From Agromyces rhizosphaerae (lineage in GTDB: Bacteria; Actinomycetota; Actinomycetes; Actinomycetales; Microbacteriaceae): a stretch of 64,000 nt of DNA. A model generated the notes under the pieces. The model did no database searches. It was given only the letters and a program-made list of their open reading frames with translations, and had not been told where the DNA came from. The stretch spans positions 186,001 to 250,000 of the forward strand of contig NZ_BSDP01000001.1 of NCBI RefSeq assembly GCF_027925245.1. The letters are read 5' to 3'. The position numbers were made by a program, and so were the translations under genes. Positions within the stretch are counted from its first letter, which is position 1. Each line of letters opens with the position of its first letter. This document shows, in pieces, positions 1 through 9,108 of this stretch.

Positions 1-522
1 CTCGACCGTACGGATCCCGACGTCACCGACGGCGGGCCTGCCCGCGACGACATGCACGTTCATGTCGCTGAGGTCGGGCTCGTCGGTGGTGACCCACTCG
101 TTCCCGTCCCGATACCCGACGAGGTCGTCGTAGACCTCGAAGCCGTCCCAGAGGAAGGCGTCGATCTGGGGAGACCGGTGCGTCGCGACCAGCACCTCGT
201 GGTCCGGCGCGGACCCGAACACGGTCGTCAGCGCCCCGACGAACTCGTCGGTGGGCAGGTCGTAGGAGAGCTCGGCGACGATCGCGCCGCTCGCGTCCAG
301 CACGTCGAGCTGCTCGGGTCGCACGACGAGCTCGGTCGCCGACTCGAGCGGGTCGGCCGGTTCGGTCGGCGTCGGTGTCGGAGACGGCTCGACTGCGGGC
401 TGCGCCGCCGGCGTCTCCGCCGCGACCGGCTCGACCGCCGACGCGCAGCCCGACAGCGTGAGCGCCGCGACCACGGCGAGCACCGGGAAGAGGCTCCCCC
501 TGGCCCGTCTCGGATTCGGCAT
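1..522 (-). CDS. Putative secreted lipoprotein, C-terminus beyond window edge
   Basis: The frame runs from an ATG at 522 off the left end, giving 174 residues without a stop. The N-terminus is a lipoprotein signal: basic residues, a hydrophobic stretch (about residues 11-23) and a lipobox LSGC with Cys26. A Pro/Thr/Glu-rich linker follows (about 35-55), typical of exported actinobacterial lipoproteins, and then a soluble domain with a segment like VVRPEQLDVLDASG. I do not recognise a named family; substrate-binding or envelope-anchored sensing are possibilities only. The gene lies downstream of the ketone-body operon on the same strand, separated from it by a strong hairpin, so it is probably transcribed independently. 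Confidence 0.7.
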   Translation of the reverse strand, partial: MPNPRRARGSLFPVLAVVAALTLSGCASAVEPVAAETPAAQPAVEPSPTPTPTEPADPLESATELVVRPEQLDVLDASGAIVAELSYDLPTDEFVGALTTVFGSAPDHEVLVATHRSPQIDAFLWDGFEVYDDLVGYRDGNEWVTTDEPDLSDMNVHVVAGRPAVGDVGIRTVE

Positions 523-603
523 GGTCCGATCCTCACCCGAACCCGCCTGCGGAACCGCGCCGTCCACAGGCACGGCGGTCACGATCGGACAACGACGTAC
601 GCG

Positions 604-675
604 GATGCGGAGATCCGGCGCGACACGCCGGACGGAGGCCGCTGCGGGCGGCGTGTCGGGCCGGATCTCCGCATC
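604..675. terminator. Near-perfect 26-bp stem hairpin between operon and lipoprotein gene
   Basis: Positions 604-619 pair perfectly with 660-675 (16 bp). One G-G mismatch (620/659) is followed by 9 further pairs (621-629 with 650-658), leaving a 20-base loop. The hairpin lies in the 185-bp gap after the last gene of the 708-11815 operon. No T-run follows on either strand, so it would be a U-tract-less terminator of the kind common in high-GC actinomycetes, or a processed or protein-bound structure. The pairing is seen directly; the termination role is inferred. Confidence 0.6.
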
Positions 676-707
676 GGCGAGCGCGGGTGGGTTGTCGCCG
701 CGGCGGG

Positions 708-1763
708 TCAGCCGCCGAGCTGGTCGAGCAGCGCGCCGAGGAACACGTCGGGGTGCTCGAGGTGCGGCGAGTGGCCGCAGTCGGGCACCTCGACCTCGCG
801 GGCGACGCCGCCGTTGTCGACGTAGCGGCCGAGCACGGTGCGCGTCTGCGTCACCATGGGCTGCACCGGCGCGGCATCCGCCCCCGGCCAACCCGGGATC
901 ACGCCGAGCGCACCGAGGTTGTTGAGGTCGAAGAGCGACGCGTCGGAGACGATCACGTCGTCGGCGCCGTGGATCCAGAGGATCGGCGGCTTGGTCGCCA
1001 GGTCGGCGATGCCCGAGACGTCGAACACGGTCGGCGCCATGGTGTTGAGCACGCCGGAGGTGCCGGGCGCGAAGCCGGGCCAGTTCTCCGAGGTCGTGGC
1101 GTCGCCCGGGTAGTTGCCGACGCCGGTCTTCGTGGTGAGCATCGACTCGATCCAGATCGCGTCGTACTCGCTCGTGAAACCGGGCTTCACGTAGGTGCCG
1201 AGGTAGACCGAGAGCGGCGAGGTGGCCGCGTCCGACGAGCGGTCGCCGTCGGCGAGGCGCTGCACGAAGTCGGGGTTGGCGCCGCCACCGCCGGCACCGG
1301 CCGCATCCGGGGTCACGAGCGCGCCGGAGGCATCCGTCGCCCCGAACCCGTAGGGCGACACGGGGTCGACGAGGGTGACGGATGCCACGGAGACGTCCTG
1401 GTGCTCGAGCAGGAACTGCATGACGACGCCGCCGCCCATGCTCCACCCGACGAGGTGCACGTCCGTCAGCTCCAGCGCAGCGATGACGGATGCCACGTCG
1501 TCGGCGAAGTCCCCGAGCCCGCGCGTCGCGTCGACCGGCAGGGTCTCCGACTCGCCGAAACCGCGGAGGTCGACGGCCAGCGCCCGCACGTCGTCGGGCA
1601 GGCCGAGCATCGTCGGCTGCCAGAACAGCGACGACGACACGTTGCCGTGCACGAAGAGCACGGTGCGCGCGGCGGTCGCCGACGGGCGCTCGAGCACGCG
1701 CGCGGTCAGGCGCGGCGTGGTGACGTCGTGGGCGGTGATGCCGTGCAGCAGGGTGTCGGTCAC
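708..1763 (-). CDS. Alpha/beta hydrolase (operon distal gene)
   Basis: A 351-residue alpha/beta-hydrolase-fold protein. The oxyanion region FVHGNVSS lies near residue 38, the nucleophile elbow GWSMGG carries Ser108, an acid candidate sits in the WIHGADDVI segment, and the catalytic His lies in the C-terminal CGHSPHLEHP motif. No signal peptide is visible, so it is probably cytoplasmic. The GTG start is preceded by AGGAG. It is the last gene of the 12-gene operon, 97 bases after scoB. Placed with a 3-hydroxybutyrate dehydrogenase and a CoA-transferase, it may hydrolyse an ester or a hydroxyalkanoate oligomer, but the fold alone does not fix the substrate. Confidence 0.85.
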   Translation of the reverse strand: MTDTLLHGITAHDVTTPRLTARVLERPSATAARTVLFVHGNVSSSLFWQPTMLGLPDDVRALAVDLRGFGESETLPVDATRGLGDFADDVASVIAALELTDVHLVGWSMGGGVVMQFLLEHQDVSVASVTLVDPVSPYGFGATDASGALVTPDAAGAGGGGANPDFVQRLADGDRSSDAATSPLSVYLGTYVKPGFTSEYDAIWIESMLTTKTGVGNYPGDATTSENWPGFAPGTSGVLNTMAPTVFDVSGIADLATKPPILWIHGADDVIVSDASLFDLNNLGALGVIPGWPGADAAPVQPMVTQTRTVLGRYVDNGGVAREVEVPDCGHSPHLEHPDVFLGALLDQLGG

Positions 1764-1860
1764 GGTGACTCCTCGTCGAGTGGTGCGGTGGAACGGACGG
1801 TACTGGTGGATCGGTGGTTCGTCGACGGGTGTCGTCGTGCGGGGCTCGCCTCGCGGCGGA

Positions 1861-2502
1861 TCAGGCGGGGACGGCGACCTTGAGCGGCGGCTCGGTCGCG
1901 GCGACGACCTCCTCGACGGTGACGCCGGGCGCCACCTCGACGAGCACGAGCCCGTCGGGCGTGACGTCGATCACGGCGAGGTCGGTGATGATGCGGTCGA
2001 CCACGCCGATGCCGGTCAGCGGCAGCGAGCACTCGTCGACGATCTTCGCCGAGCCGTCCTTCGCGACGTGCTCCATCAGCACGATGACCTGCTTCGCACC
2101 GTGCACGAGGTCCATCGCACCACCGGGGCCCTTGACCATCTTGCCGGGGATCATCCAGTTCGCCAGGTCACCGGTCGCGGACACCTGCATCGCGCCGAGG
2201 ATCGCCGCGTCGATCTTGCCGCCGCGGATCATGCCGAAGCTCATCGCCGAGTCGAAGTACGCCGAACCGGGCAGCACCGTCACGGTCTCCTTGCCGGCGT
2301 TGATGAGGTCGGGGTCGACCTGGTCCTCGGTGGGGTACGGGCCGACGCCGAGGATGCCGTTCTCGGACTGCAGCACGACCGTGACGCCCTCGGGCACGTA
2401 GTTCGGCACGAGCGTCGGCAGGCCGATGCCGAGGTTCACGTAGGCGCCGTCGGGCAGCTCCTTCGCCGCGCGGGCGGCCATCTCCAGGCGGGTGAGCGCC
2501 AT
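1861..2502 (-). CDS. scoB: 3-oxoacid CoA-transferase subunit B
   Basis: A 213-residue beta subunit of a succinyl-CoA:3-ketoacid (or acetate:acetoacetate) CoA-transferase. The family motif SENGILG carries the catalytic Glu (Glu47), which forms the glutamyl-CoA thioester, and the preceding [11 protein letters not shown] segment is typical of subunit B. With ScoA it moves CoA from succinyl-CoA (or another donor) onto acetoacetate to give acetoacetyl-CoA in the cytoplasm. Its ATG lies one base after the scoA stop, so the two are translated as a pair. Donor specificity cannot be read from sequence by eye. Confidence 0.95.
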   Translation of the reverse strand: MALTRLEMAARAAKELPDGAYVNLGIGLPTLVPNYVPEGVTVVLQSENGILGVGPYPTEDQVDPDLINAGKETVTVLPGSAYFDSAMSFGMIRGGKIDAAILGAMQVSATGDLANWMIPGKMVKGPGGAMDLVHGAKQVIVLMEHVAKDGSAKIVDECSLPLTGIGVVDRIITDLAVIDVTPDGLVLVEVAPGVTVEEVVAATEPPLKVAVPA

Positions 2503-2503
2503 C

Positions 2504-3292
2504 TCAGTTCCCCTCTGCTGTCTCGGTCTGGCGCACGGTGCGCTTCTCGATGCGCTTCTCGACGTCGGTGCCGACCACCACGAGGCGGTCGACGTAGATG
2601 CCGGGCAGGTGCACGGCATCGGGGTCCAGCTCACCGGGCTCGACGAGCTCCTCGACCTCGGCGACGCACACCGCACCGGCCATCGCCGCGAGCGGCGAGA
2701 AGTTCCGCGCCGACTTGTCGAACACCAGGTTGCCGTGGCGGTCGCCGCGCAGCGCGTGCACGAGCGCGAAGTCGGTCGTGATCGCCGTCTCGAGCACGAA
2801 CTCCCGGTCCGCACCGCGGTACTCGAACACCTGCTTCGGCTTCGCCTCGCTCGCGAGGGCGATCGAGCCGTCCGCGGCGTACCGCTGCGGCAGGCCGCCC
2901 TCGGAGACCTGCGTGCCGACCCCGGTCTGGGTGTAGAACGCGGCGATGCCGCTGCCACCGGCGCGCAGCTTCTCGGCGAGCGTGCCCTGCGGGGTGAGCT
3001 CCAGCTCGAGCTCGCCCGACAGGTACTGGCGGGCGAACTCCTTGTTCTCCCCCACGTACGACGACGTCATCTTGCGGATCAGCCCCTGGGCGAGCAGCAC
3101 GCCCAGGCCCCAGTCGTCGACGCCGCAGTTGTTCGACACCACCGACAGGTCGCCGACGCGGCGCTCCAGCAGCGCGTCGATCAGCACCATCGGGATGCCG
3201 CAGAGCCCGAACCCGCCCACGGCGAGACTGGCCCCCGAGGGGATGTCGGCCACGGCCTCCGCCGCGGAACCGACCACCTTGTCCAGTGTCAT
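2504..3292 (-). CDS. scoA: 3-oxoacid CoA-transferase subunit A
   Basis: A 262-residue alpha subunit of class I CoA-transferase. The N-terminal glycine-rich GGFGLCGIP motif near residue 27 is diagnostic, followed by [12 protein letters not shown] and [16 protein letters not shown]. It starts with an ATG inside the stop of the upstream hydrolase (ATGA overlap), indicating translational coupling. With ScoB it activates acetoacetate, the product of the dehydrogenase encoded two genes upstream, for cleavage by the divergent thiolase. The subunit order A then B is the usual one. Confidence 0.95.
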   Translation of the reverse strand: MTLDKVVGSAAEAVADIPSGASLAVGGFGLCGIPMVLIDALLERRVGDLSVVSNNCGVDDWGLGVLLAQGLIRKMTSSYVGENKEFARQYLSGELELELTPQGTLAEKLRAGGSGIAAFYTQTGVGTQVSEGGLPQRYAADGSIALASEAKPKQVFEYRGADREFVLETAITTDFALVHALRGDRHGNLVFDKSARNFSPLAAMAGAVCVAEVEELVEPGELDPDAVHLPGIYVDRLVVVGTDVEKRIEKRTVRQTETAEGN

Positions 3293-4191
3293 GCGATCTC
3301 CTTCGTTCGCGCCTCGTCGAGCCGGTCGGCGATGACCGGCGCGACCTGCCGGGCGCCGGATGCGCCCATGATGATCGTGTAGTGGTTGACGTCGTCCGCC
3401 TCGAGGAAGCGGGCGTCGTGCAGCTGGTCGCGCCAGGCGTCGACCGTCTCGGGCGAGTACAGCGCCTCGGGCTGGTCGAACAGCCCGCGCGGTGCGCGCA
3501 CGAACGTGATCGGGGTGGCGAGCGCCATGAGCGCCGTCGCGTACTCGTCCGCACCGTCGAGCTGCAGGGCGTTCTCGGCGATCGCCTCCGGGTTCGCCGA
3601 TGCGCGCAGCTCGGGCGCCTCGCCGACCAGGTCGTAGTCGACGTAGGTCTCGATCTCGTCGCACCAGTAGGGCCCGATGCCCGGGTGCTTCAGCCAGAAG
3701 TCGCGGTACGCCTGCACGGACTCGAACGTCATCGACAGTCGCTCGAGCGCGGGGCCCAGCGTGGCCGCGGCGGCCTCCTCGGGCGTCATGCCCGCGGGCG
3801 GCGGGATCGGCAGGCCGCCGTCGACCAGCACGAGCGACTCGACCCGCTCGGGGTACAGCTCGGCGAAGCGCACGGCGACGAACGCGCCCATCGAGTGGCC
3901 CACGACCACCGCGCGCTCGATGCCGGCCGCGTCGAGCACGGCGGCCATGTCGTCGGCGTGCACGCGCAGGCCGAACGGCCCGGGCAGCGCGTTGCTGCCC
4001 GCGCGGCCGCGCAGGTCGGGCGCGACCACGCGCACGCCGTCGAGCAGGTCGACCACGAACGGCCAGGCGAGGTGGCTCGAGGTGATGCCGTGGATCGCGA
4101 GCACCGGCGTGCCCGTGGCATCCGCCCGCCACTCCCCGTAGGTCAGCTCACCCCCGGCGACGGGTGCGGTGCGGAGTTCGGGGGCGCTCAT
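3289..4191 (-). CDS. Alpha/beta hydrolase (operon internal)
   Basis: A 300-residue alpha/beta hydrolase. Visible elements are [12 protein letters not shown] (oxyanion loop), GHSMGA with nucleophile Ser100, and an acidic/His C-terminal part ([11 protein letters not shown]) where the His completes the triad. I chose the ATG at 4191 because it overlaps the stop of the dehydrogenase gene (ATGA); an upstream in-frame ATG at 4203 is possible. Its own stop overlaps scoA in the same way. Tight coupling between the dehydrogenase and the CoA-transferase suggests a role in releasing hydroxy- or keto-acids from esters, lactones, oligomers or CoA thioesters. This is an inference. Confidence 0.88.
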   Translation of the reverse strand: MSAPELRTAPVAGGELTYGEWRADATGTPVLAIHGITSSHLAWPFVVDLLDGVRVVAPDLRGRAGSNALPGPFGLRVHADDMAAVLDAAGIERAVVVGHSMGAFVAVRFAELYPERVESLVLVDGGLPIPPPAGMTPEEAAAATLGPALERLSMTFESVQAYRDFWLKHPGIGPYWCDEIETYVDYDLVGEAPELRASANPEAIAENALQLDGADEYATALMALATPITFVRAPRGLFDQPEALYSPETVDAWRDQLHDARFLEADDVNHYTIIMGASGARQVAPVIADRLDEARTKEIA

Positions 4192-4934
4192 CGCGCGCTC
4201 CATCCGCCGTCCATGGTGTAGCTCGCGCCCGTGACCATGCCGGCGTCGGGGCCGGCCAGCCAGCACACCAGCGAGGCGACCTCCTCGGGCTCGACGAGGC
4301 GCTTCACGGCCGACTCGGTGAGCATGATCTTCGGCACGACCTCCTCCTCGGGGATGCCGTGCACGCGCGCCTGGTCGGCGATCTGCTTCTCGACGAGCGG
4401 CGTGCGCACGTAGGCCGGGTCGACGCAGTTGCTCGTCACGCCGTGCGGGCCGCCCTCGAGGGCGGTGACCTTCGAGAAGCCCTCGAGCCCGTGCTTGGCC
4501 GAGACGTAGGCCGACTTGAAGGCGGATGCCCGGATGCCGTGCACGCTCGAGAGGTTGATGATGCGACCGAAGCCGCGCTCGTACATGCCCGGCAGGGCGG
4601 CGCGAACGAGCAGGTACGGCGCCTCGAGCATGAGGCGGAGGATGAGCGAGAACTTCTCCGGCGGGAACTCCTGGATCGGGCTCACATGCTGGATGCCCGC
4701 GTTGTTCACGAGGATGTCGATGTCGAGCACCGTCTCGGCGAGCGCCGCCGTGTCGGACAGGTCGACCTGCCAGGCGGTGCCTCCGATCTCGTCGGCGAGG
4801 GCGGTGGCGGCATCGCCGTTCAGGTCGGCCACGGTCACGGAGGCCCCGCGGTCGGCGAATGCACGGGCGCACGCGGCGCCGATGCCGCTCGCGCCGCCGG
4901 TGACGAGCGCGCGTCGTCCGGTCAGGTCGGTCAC
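4188..4934 (-). CDS. 3-hydroxybutyrate dehydrogenase (SDR family)
   Basis: A 248-residue classical short-chain dehydrogenase with the NAD-binding TGGASGIG motif near residue 12, NNAG, and catalytic Tyr143/Lys147 in YVSAKHG. SSVHGIRASAFKSAYVSAKHG closely matches the D-3-hydroxybutyrate dehydrogenase signature (oxidation of 3-hydroxybutyrate to acetoacetate with NAD). The GTG start overlaps the TetR stop (GTGA) and has a strong GGAGGAGG ribosome site. Genes for acetoacetate activation and a divergent thiolase support this specificity, though another 3-hydroxy acid remains possible. Confidence 0.88.
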   Translation of the reverse strand: MTDLTGRRALVTGGASGIGAACARAFADRGASVTVADLNGDAATALADEIGGTAWQVDLSDTAALAETVLDIDILVNNAGIQHVSPIQEFPPEKFSLILRLMLEAPYLLVRAALPGMYERGFGRIINLSSVHGIRASAFKSAYVSAKHGLEGFSKVTALEGGPHGVTSNCVDPAYVRTPLVEKQIADQARVHGIPEEEVVPKIMLTESAVKRLVEPEEVASLVCWLAGPDAGMVTGASYTMDGGWSAR

Positions 4935-5599
4935 GATTCCTCCTCCTTCGTCGGTTCGGCCGCCGGGCGGCCGAGTGCGCCCCCGATGAAGCGCATCATC
5001 TCGTCGAGCACGTGCTCGGGCACCGCCGAGGTGCCCGACGCGGTGGGGTCGGCGTCGCCGCCGCCCTCGCCCGTGCCGTTGCTGCCCCAGAGCACCCAGC
5101 GCATGCCGATCATCTCGCCGATGCCCATGAGCGCCCACGCGGCCACGGTCGTGTCGATGTCGCCGATCTCCCCGGCGCCGTGCGCCTGGTCGAGGCCTTC
5201 GATGTACCCCTCGACGATGCGCGTGTAGTGCAGGCGCAGCGCCTCGGGCGAGACCAGCTCGGCCTCGCGCACCACGCGGTAGAGCGCGGGGTGCTCGGCC
5301 GTGAAGCGGAAGAACGCGGCGAAGCCCTCGCGCTCGGCCGAGATGCGGTCGGGGGCGCTCGCGGCGCCCTCCGCCATCGCGTGCCGCACGCGTCGGTTCA
5401 GGTCCTCCACGAGCTCGTTGAACAGGTCGAGCTTCGAGTCGAAGTACAGGTAGAACGTGCCCTGGCCGACGCCCGCGCGGTCGGTGATGCGCGAGACGGA
5501 TGCCTCGGTGTAGCCGAGCTCGGCGAACACGTCCTCCGCGGCCCGCAGGATGCGGCTGCGCGTCTCGACGCCGCGCGCGGTCCGCGGCTGGGCGCTCAT
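4931..5599 (-). CDS. TetR-family transcriptional regulator
   Basis: A 222-residue TetR-type repressor. The N-terminal helix-turn-helix reads ILRAAEDVFAELGYTEASV...GTFYLYFDSK (about residues 17-60), followed by an all-helical ligand and dimerisation domain ending in an acidic tail. It is encoded inside the operon it probably controls, overlapping the ligase stop upstream and the dehydrogenase start downstream. That arrangement suggests autoregulation with an operon-derived ligand, for example an acyl-CoA. The palindrome at 11856-11879 in the divergent promoter is the best operator candidate. Confidence 0.93.
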   Translation of the reverse strand: MSAQPRTARGVETRSRILRAAEDVFAELGYTEASVSRITDRAGVGQGTFYLYFDSKLDLFNELVEDLNRRVRHAMAEGAASAPDRISAEREGFAAFFRFTAEHPALYRVVREAELVSPEALRLHYTRIVEGYIEGLDQAHGAGEIGDIDTTVAAWALMGIGEMIGMRWVLWGSNGTGEGGGDADPTASGTSAVPEHVLDEMMRFIGGALGRPAAEPTKEEES

Positions 5600-7143
5600 C
5601 GCGCCGTCTCGCGTTCCGCGCGTGCGCGCTCGGCCAGCACGTGCCGCAGCACCTTGCCGCTCATCGAGCGCGGGATCTCGTCGATGAAGCGGATGTCGCG
5701 GGGCACCTTGTACCCCGCGAGCACGCCGCGCGCGTGGGCGACGAGCTCAGTGGCATCCGTCACCGCACCCCGGCGCATGACCACCCAGGCCTGGCCGGTC
5801 TCGCCCCAGCGCGAGTCGGGCACGCCGACCACGGCGACGTCCTCGACGGCCGGGTGCGCGCGGAGCGCCTCCTCGACCTCGGCGGGCGCGACCTGCTCGC
5901 CGCCGGAGATGTAGACGTCCTTGATGCGATCGACGATGGTGAAGTAGCCCTCGTCGTCGCGGTGCACGAGGTCGCCCGTGTGCAGCCAGCCGCCGCGCAG
6001 GGCGAACGCCGTCTCCTCGGGCGCGCGGAAGTAGCCGGGGAACACCGCGGGCCCGCGCACGAGCAGTTCGCCCGACGCGTCCCCCTCGAGCAGCTCCCCC
6101 GTGACCGGGTCGGCGATCGCGACCTCGACGTGCGGGTAGGGCTTGCCGGCGGAGCCGAGGTGCGTGCGCGCGTCCTCGTCGGGCAGGCAGAGCACGTTCG
6201 GCGCGGCCTCGGTGAGGCCGTAGCCCTGCGAGAGGGCGACGCCGCGGGCGTGCCAGGTGCGCAGCAGCGCGGGCGGCATGGGCGCCCCGCCGACGATCGC
6301 GTGCGAGAGGCTCGACAGGTCGGCCTCGTCGAAGCCGGGGTGCTGTGCGAGGAAGAGGTAGTTGGCGGGCACGCCCATCATGGTCGTGATGCGGCGCTCG
6401 GCGATGAGGCGCAGCACGCGGCCCGGGTCGAAGGTGCGCTCGAGCACGACGGTCGCGCCGACCCACCAGGCGAGCAGCGGCTGGATGTTCCAGCCGCCCA
6501 CGTGGAACTGCGGCATGACCGCGAGCACCGTGTCGTGCGTCGTGATCTCGGCGATGCGCGAGAAGGCGAGGTTCGTCCAGAAGCAGTTCGCGTGGGTGAG
6601 CACGGCGCCCTTGGCGCTGCCGGTCGTGCCCGAGGTGAAGATGATCAGCAGCGCGTCATCGTCGGCGACGGGGCGGCGTTCGGGCGCCTCGCGCCGCTCG
6701 CCGCTCGGGGCGGGCACGTCGGCCTCGATGCCGTGCGCGCCCGGGGCCGCGTCGGACAGCCGGCCGGGCAGCCGGTCGCGGGCCGCTCGCGCGAGGGTCG
6801 CGAACTCCTCCTCGACGACGAGGAGCGCGGGGTCGGAGGCCTCGAGCTGCTCGGCGAGCTCGCGCGGCGTGAGCCGCCAGGACAGGGGCACGAGCACGAG
6901 GCCCGCCTTCGCGCAAGCGAAGAACAGCACGACCTGGTCGGCGCTGTTGCCCGTGACCGTCGCGATGCGGTCGCCCACGCCGTACCCGGCGTCGAGCAGC
7001 CGCTCGGCGAGCCCGGCCGCGCGCTCGTCGAGCTGCCGGTACGTGATGGCCACGCCCCGGTCGTCGACGGCCACGCGGTCCGGGGTCGCGATCGCACGGT
7101 CGCGTGTCCAGCGCCCCAGCGTGTGCAGCCCTGCGTCAGGCAT
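5596..7143 (-). CDS. AMP-forming acyl-CoA synthetase
   Basis: A 515-residue member of the ANL superfamily. Motifs in order: the P-loop IIFTSGTTGSAKGAV (about 167-181), YGLTEAAPN (about 304), the TGD loop in GWLHTGDLV, and the C-terminal lysine in SMSGKVLRHVL (Lys497) needed for adenylation. It activates a carboxylic acid with ATP to an acyl-AMP and then a CoA thioester. Its start lies inside the end of livM (8-bp overlap) and its stop overlaps the TetR start, so it is co-translated with transport and regulation. A short hydroxy or keto acid, or a medium-chain fatty acid, fits the context. Confidence 0.92.
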   Translation of the reverse strand: MPDAGLHTLGRWTRDRAIATPDRVAVDDRGVAITYRQLDERAAGLAERLLDAGYGVGDRIATVTGNSADQVVLFFACAKAGLVLVPLSWRLTPRELAEQLEASDPALLVVEEEFATLARAARDRLPGRLSDAAPGAHGIEADVPAPSGERREAPERRPVADDDALLIIFTSGTTGSAKGAVLTHANCFWTNLAFSRIAEITTHDTVLAVMPQFHVGGWNIQPLLAWWVGATVVLERTFDPGRVLRLIAERRITTMMGVPANYLFLAQHPGFDEADLSSLSHAIVGGAPMPPALLRTWHARGVALSQGYGLTEAAPNVLCLPDEDARTHLGSAGKPYPHVEVAIADPVTGELLEGDASGELLVRGPAVFPGYFRAPEETAFALRGGWLHTGDLVHRDDEGYFTIVDRIKDVYISGGEQVAPAEVEEALRAHPAVEDVAVVGVPDSRWGETGQAWVVMRRGAVTDATELVAHARGVLAGYKVPRDIRFIDEIPRSMSGKVLRHVLAERARAERETAR

Positions 7144-8233
7144 CCACGGTCTCCTTCGACTCGAGCGCCGTCGAGCGTCGGTGCGTGCGGAGTCGCTTCG
7201 GGATGCCCGCGATGCCGCCCGGCAGGAACATGACGACGAGTATGAAGAGCGTACCGAGGATGAACAGCGGCTCCGACAGCGGGATCCGGAGCACGTCGGG
7301 CAGCGCGTCGACCGCCTCGGAGCCCGCGAGGACCGTGAGGCGCTGGTCGAGCAGGGTGTAGATCAGGCCGCCGATGATCGCGCCCCACCGGTAGCCCACG
7401 CCGCCCAGCACCACGATGACCAGCAGCGTCAGCGTGAAGTCGGCGGTCGCGACGCGCGGCGCGGCACCCGACTGGAGCAGCAGGTAGCCCATGCCGGCCA
7501 CGGCGGCGAGCGCACCCGCGACCGTGAAGACGAGCAGCTTCACCGGGTAGGGGCGCACGCCCAGCACGCGCACGCGCATCTCGTTCTCGCGGCCCGCGGC
7601 GGCGACGTGGCCGGCGCGCGAGCGCTCGACCCACAGCACGACGAGGTAGACGAAGACGAGCACGCCGAGGGCGAACCAGTAGAGGTTGCGGGTGTTCATC
7701 ACGCCGATGAAGCCCTCGGGCACGTGCGTGATGTCGAGCGCGAGGCCCTCCTCGCCGCCGGTCGCGCTGCCCGGGTTGCGGCGGATCAGCACCGACCCGG
7801 CCTGGGCGAACGCGAGCGTCACCATGGCGAAGGAGATGCCGCCCACGCGCAGGGCGAGCGAGCCGACCGTGAGCGAGAGGACGATGCCGAACACCAGCGT
7901 GATGAGGATGGCGCCGACGAAGACCAGCTCGCTCGGCAGCTCCGACGGGGCGAACCACTCGAGCACGACGCCGAGCCCGTAGGCGCCCGCCGCGAAGAAC
8001 AGCGCGTGGCCGAACGAGAGCATGCCCGCCAGGCCGAACAGCAGCCGGTAGCTGAGCGCGAGCGCCGCGATGAGCATCGCGTAGGCGAGCAGCTGCAGGG
8101 TGCCCGGGGTGTAGGTCGGACCGGGGAAGACGCCGGGGATGGTGATGGCCAGCAGCGGCAGGATCGCCGCGAAGACGACGAGTGCGACGGAGCCCGCGAT
8201 CCAGGCGATGCGACGGCGGTTGGTGGTGGTCAT
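7136..8233 (-). CDS. livM: Branched-chain-type ABC transporter permease LivM
   Basis: A 365-residue integral membrane permease with about nine or ten hydrophobic helices. The conserved GLAGMLSFGHALFFAAGAYG segment (about 67-86) marks the LivM family. The EAA-like cytoplasmic loop GVRPYPVKLLVFTVAGALAA follows near residue 230, contacting the ATPases. The C-terminus is a basic cytoplasmic tail. The start ATG overlaps the livH stop (ATGA). The specificity of HAAT-family transporters ranges from branched amino acids to amides, urea and aromatic or short acids, and the operon points to an organic acid here. Confidence 0.95.
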   Translation of the reverse strand: MTTTNRRRIAWIAGSVALVVFAAILPLLAITIPGVFPGPTYTPGTLQLLAYAMLIAALALSYRLLFGLAGMLSFGHALFFAAGAYGLGVVLEWFAPSELPSELVFVGAILITLVFGIVLSLTVGSLALRVGGISFAMVTLAFAQAGSVLIRRNPGSATGGEEGLALDITHVPEGFIGVMNTRNLYWFALGVLVFVYLVVLWVERSRAGHVAAAGRENEMRVRVLGVRPYPVKLLVFTVAGALAAVAGMGYLLLQSGAAPRVATADFTLTLLVIVVLGGVGYRWGAIIGGLIYTLLDQRLTVLAGSEAVDALPDVLRIPLSEPLFILGTLFILVVMFLPGGIAGIPKRLRTHRRSTALESKETVDA

Positions 8234-9108
8234 GCTGCTGCCTTCCCCATGATTCCGCTCGGGCGGATGAGCAGTACCGCTGCGAGCGCGAGCACGACCG
8301 CGAGGTCGCCCGTGCCGCCGAGGTAGAAGTTGGCGAACTGCTGCAGTACCGCCACGAGCACCGACGCGATGGCCGCTCCCGCGAGGGAGCCGAGCCCGCC
8401 GATGACGGTCACGATGAAGGCGAAGATGAGCAGCGAGCTGCCGAGGTGCGCCGACACGTAGCCGTAGTAGACCGACGCGAGCACGCCGCCGAGGCCGGCC
8501 GCGGCGCCGCCGATCGCGAACACCAGGGTGAAGGAGCGCCGCACGTCGATGCCGAGCGCGGTCACCATGTGCCGGTTCTCGACACCGGCGCGGATGATGA
8601 GCCCGTACCGGGTGCCGCGCAGGAAGAGCACGATGGCCAGCAGCACGAGCACCGCGCAGCCGATCAGCAGGAAGCGGTCGTTCGGGATGCGCGCGCCGAG
8701 GATCTCGGTGGTCTCGGTGAGCCACGCCGGCTTCGCCGTGTAGATCGGGTCGGTGCCCCAGATGCCCTCCATGAGGGCGACGCCGGCGAGCGCGAGACCC
8801 ACCGTGACGAGCACCTGCTCGATGTGCCGCTCGTAGAGCCTGCGGATGAGGAGGTACTCGGTGAGCGCCGCGACGATCGCGCCGACGACCGCGCCGACGA
8901 GCATCGAGAGCAGCAGGCCGCCCCAGGAGCCGTCGGAGACGCGCCGACCGATCTCCCAGCCGAGGAAGGCGCCGATGGTGAGGAACACGCCGTGCGCGAA
9001 GTTCAGCACGTGCATGAGGCCGTAGATCAGCGAGAGGCCGGATGCGACCAGGAAGTAGAGCGCCCCGAGGCCGAGCCCCGTGACGAGCAGCAGGATGACG
9101 GTGCTCAT
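8230..9108 (-). CDS. livH: Branched-chain-type ABC transporter permease LivH
   Basis: A 292-residue hydrophobic permease with the LivH signature YGLMHVLNFAHGVFLTIGAF near the N-terminus and the ATPase-contact loop GVENRHMVTALGIDVRRSF near residue 185. It pairs with LivM to form the translocation pore. It ends with a short LIRPSGIMGKAAA tail typical of the family. Both its ends overlap neighbours by ATGA, so permeases and ATPases should be made in fixed ratio. Confidence 0.95.
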   Translation of the reverse strand: MSTVILLLVTGLGLGALYFLVASGLSLIYGLMHVLNFAHGVFLTIGAFLGWEIGRRVSDGSWGGLLLSMLVGAVVGAIVAALTEYLLIRRLYERHIEQVLVTVGLALAGVALMEGIWGTDPIYTAKPAWLTETTEILGARIPNDRFLLIGCAVLVLLAIVLFLRGTRYGLIIRAGVENRHMVTALGIDVRRSFTLVFAIGGAAAGLGGVLASVYYGYVSAHLGSSLLIFAFIVTVIGGLGSLAGAAIASVLVAVLQQFANFYLGGTGDLAVVLALAAVLLIRPSGIMGKAAA

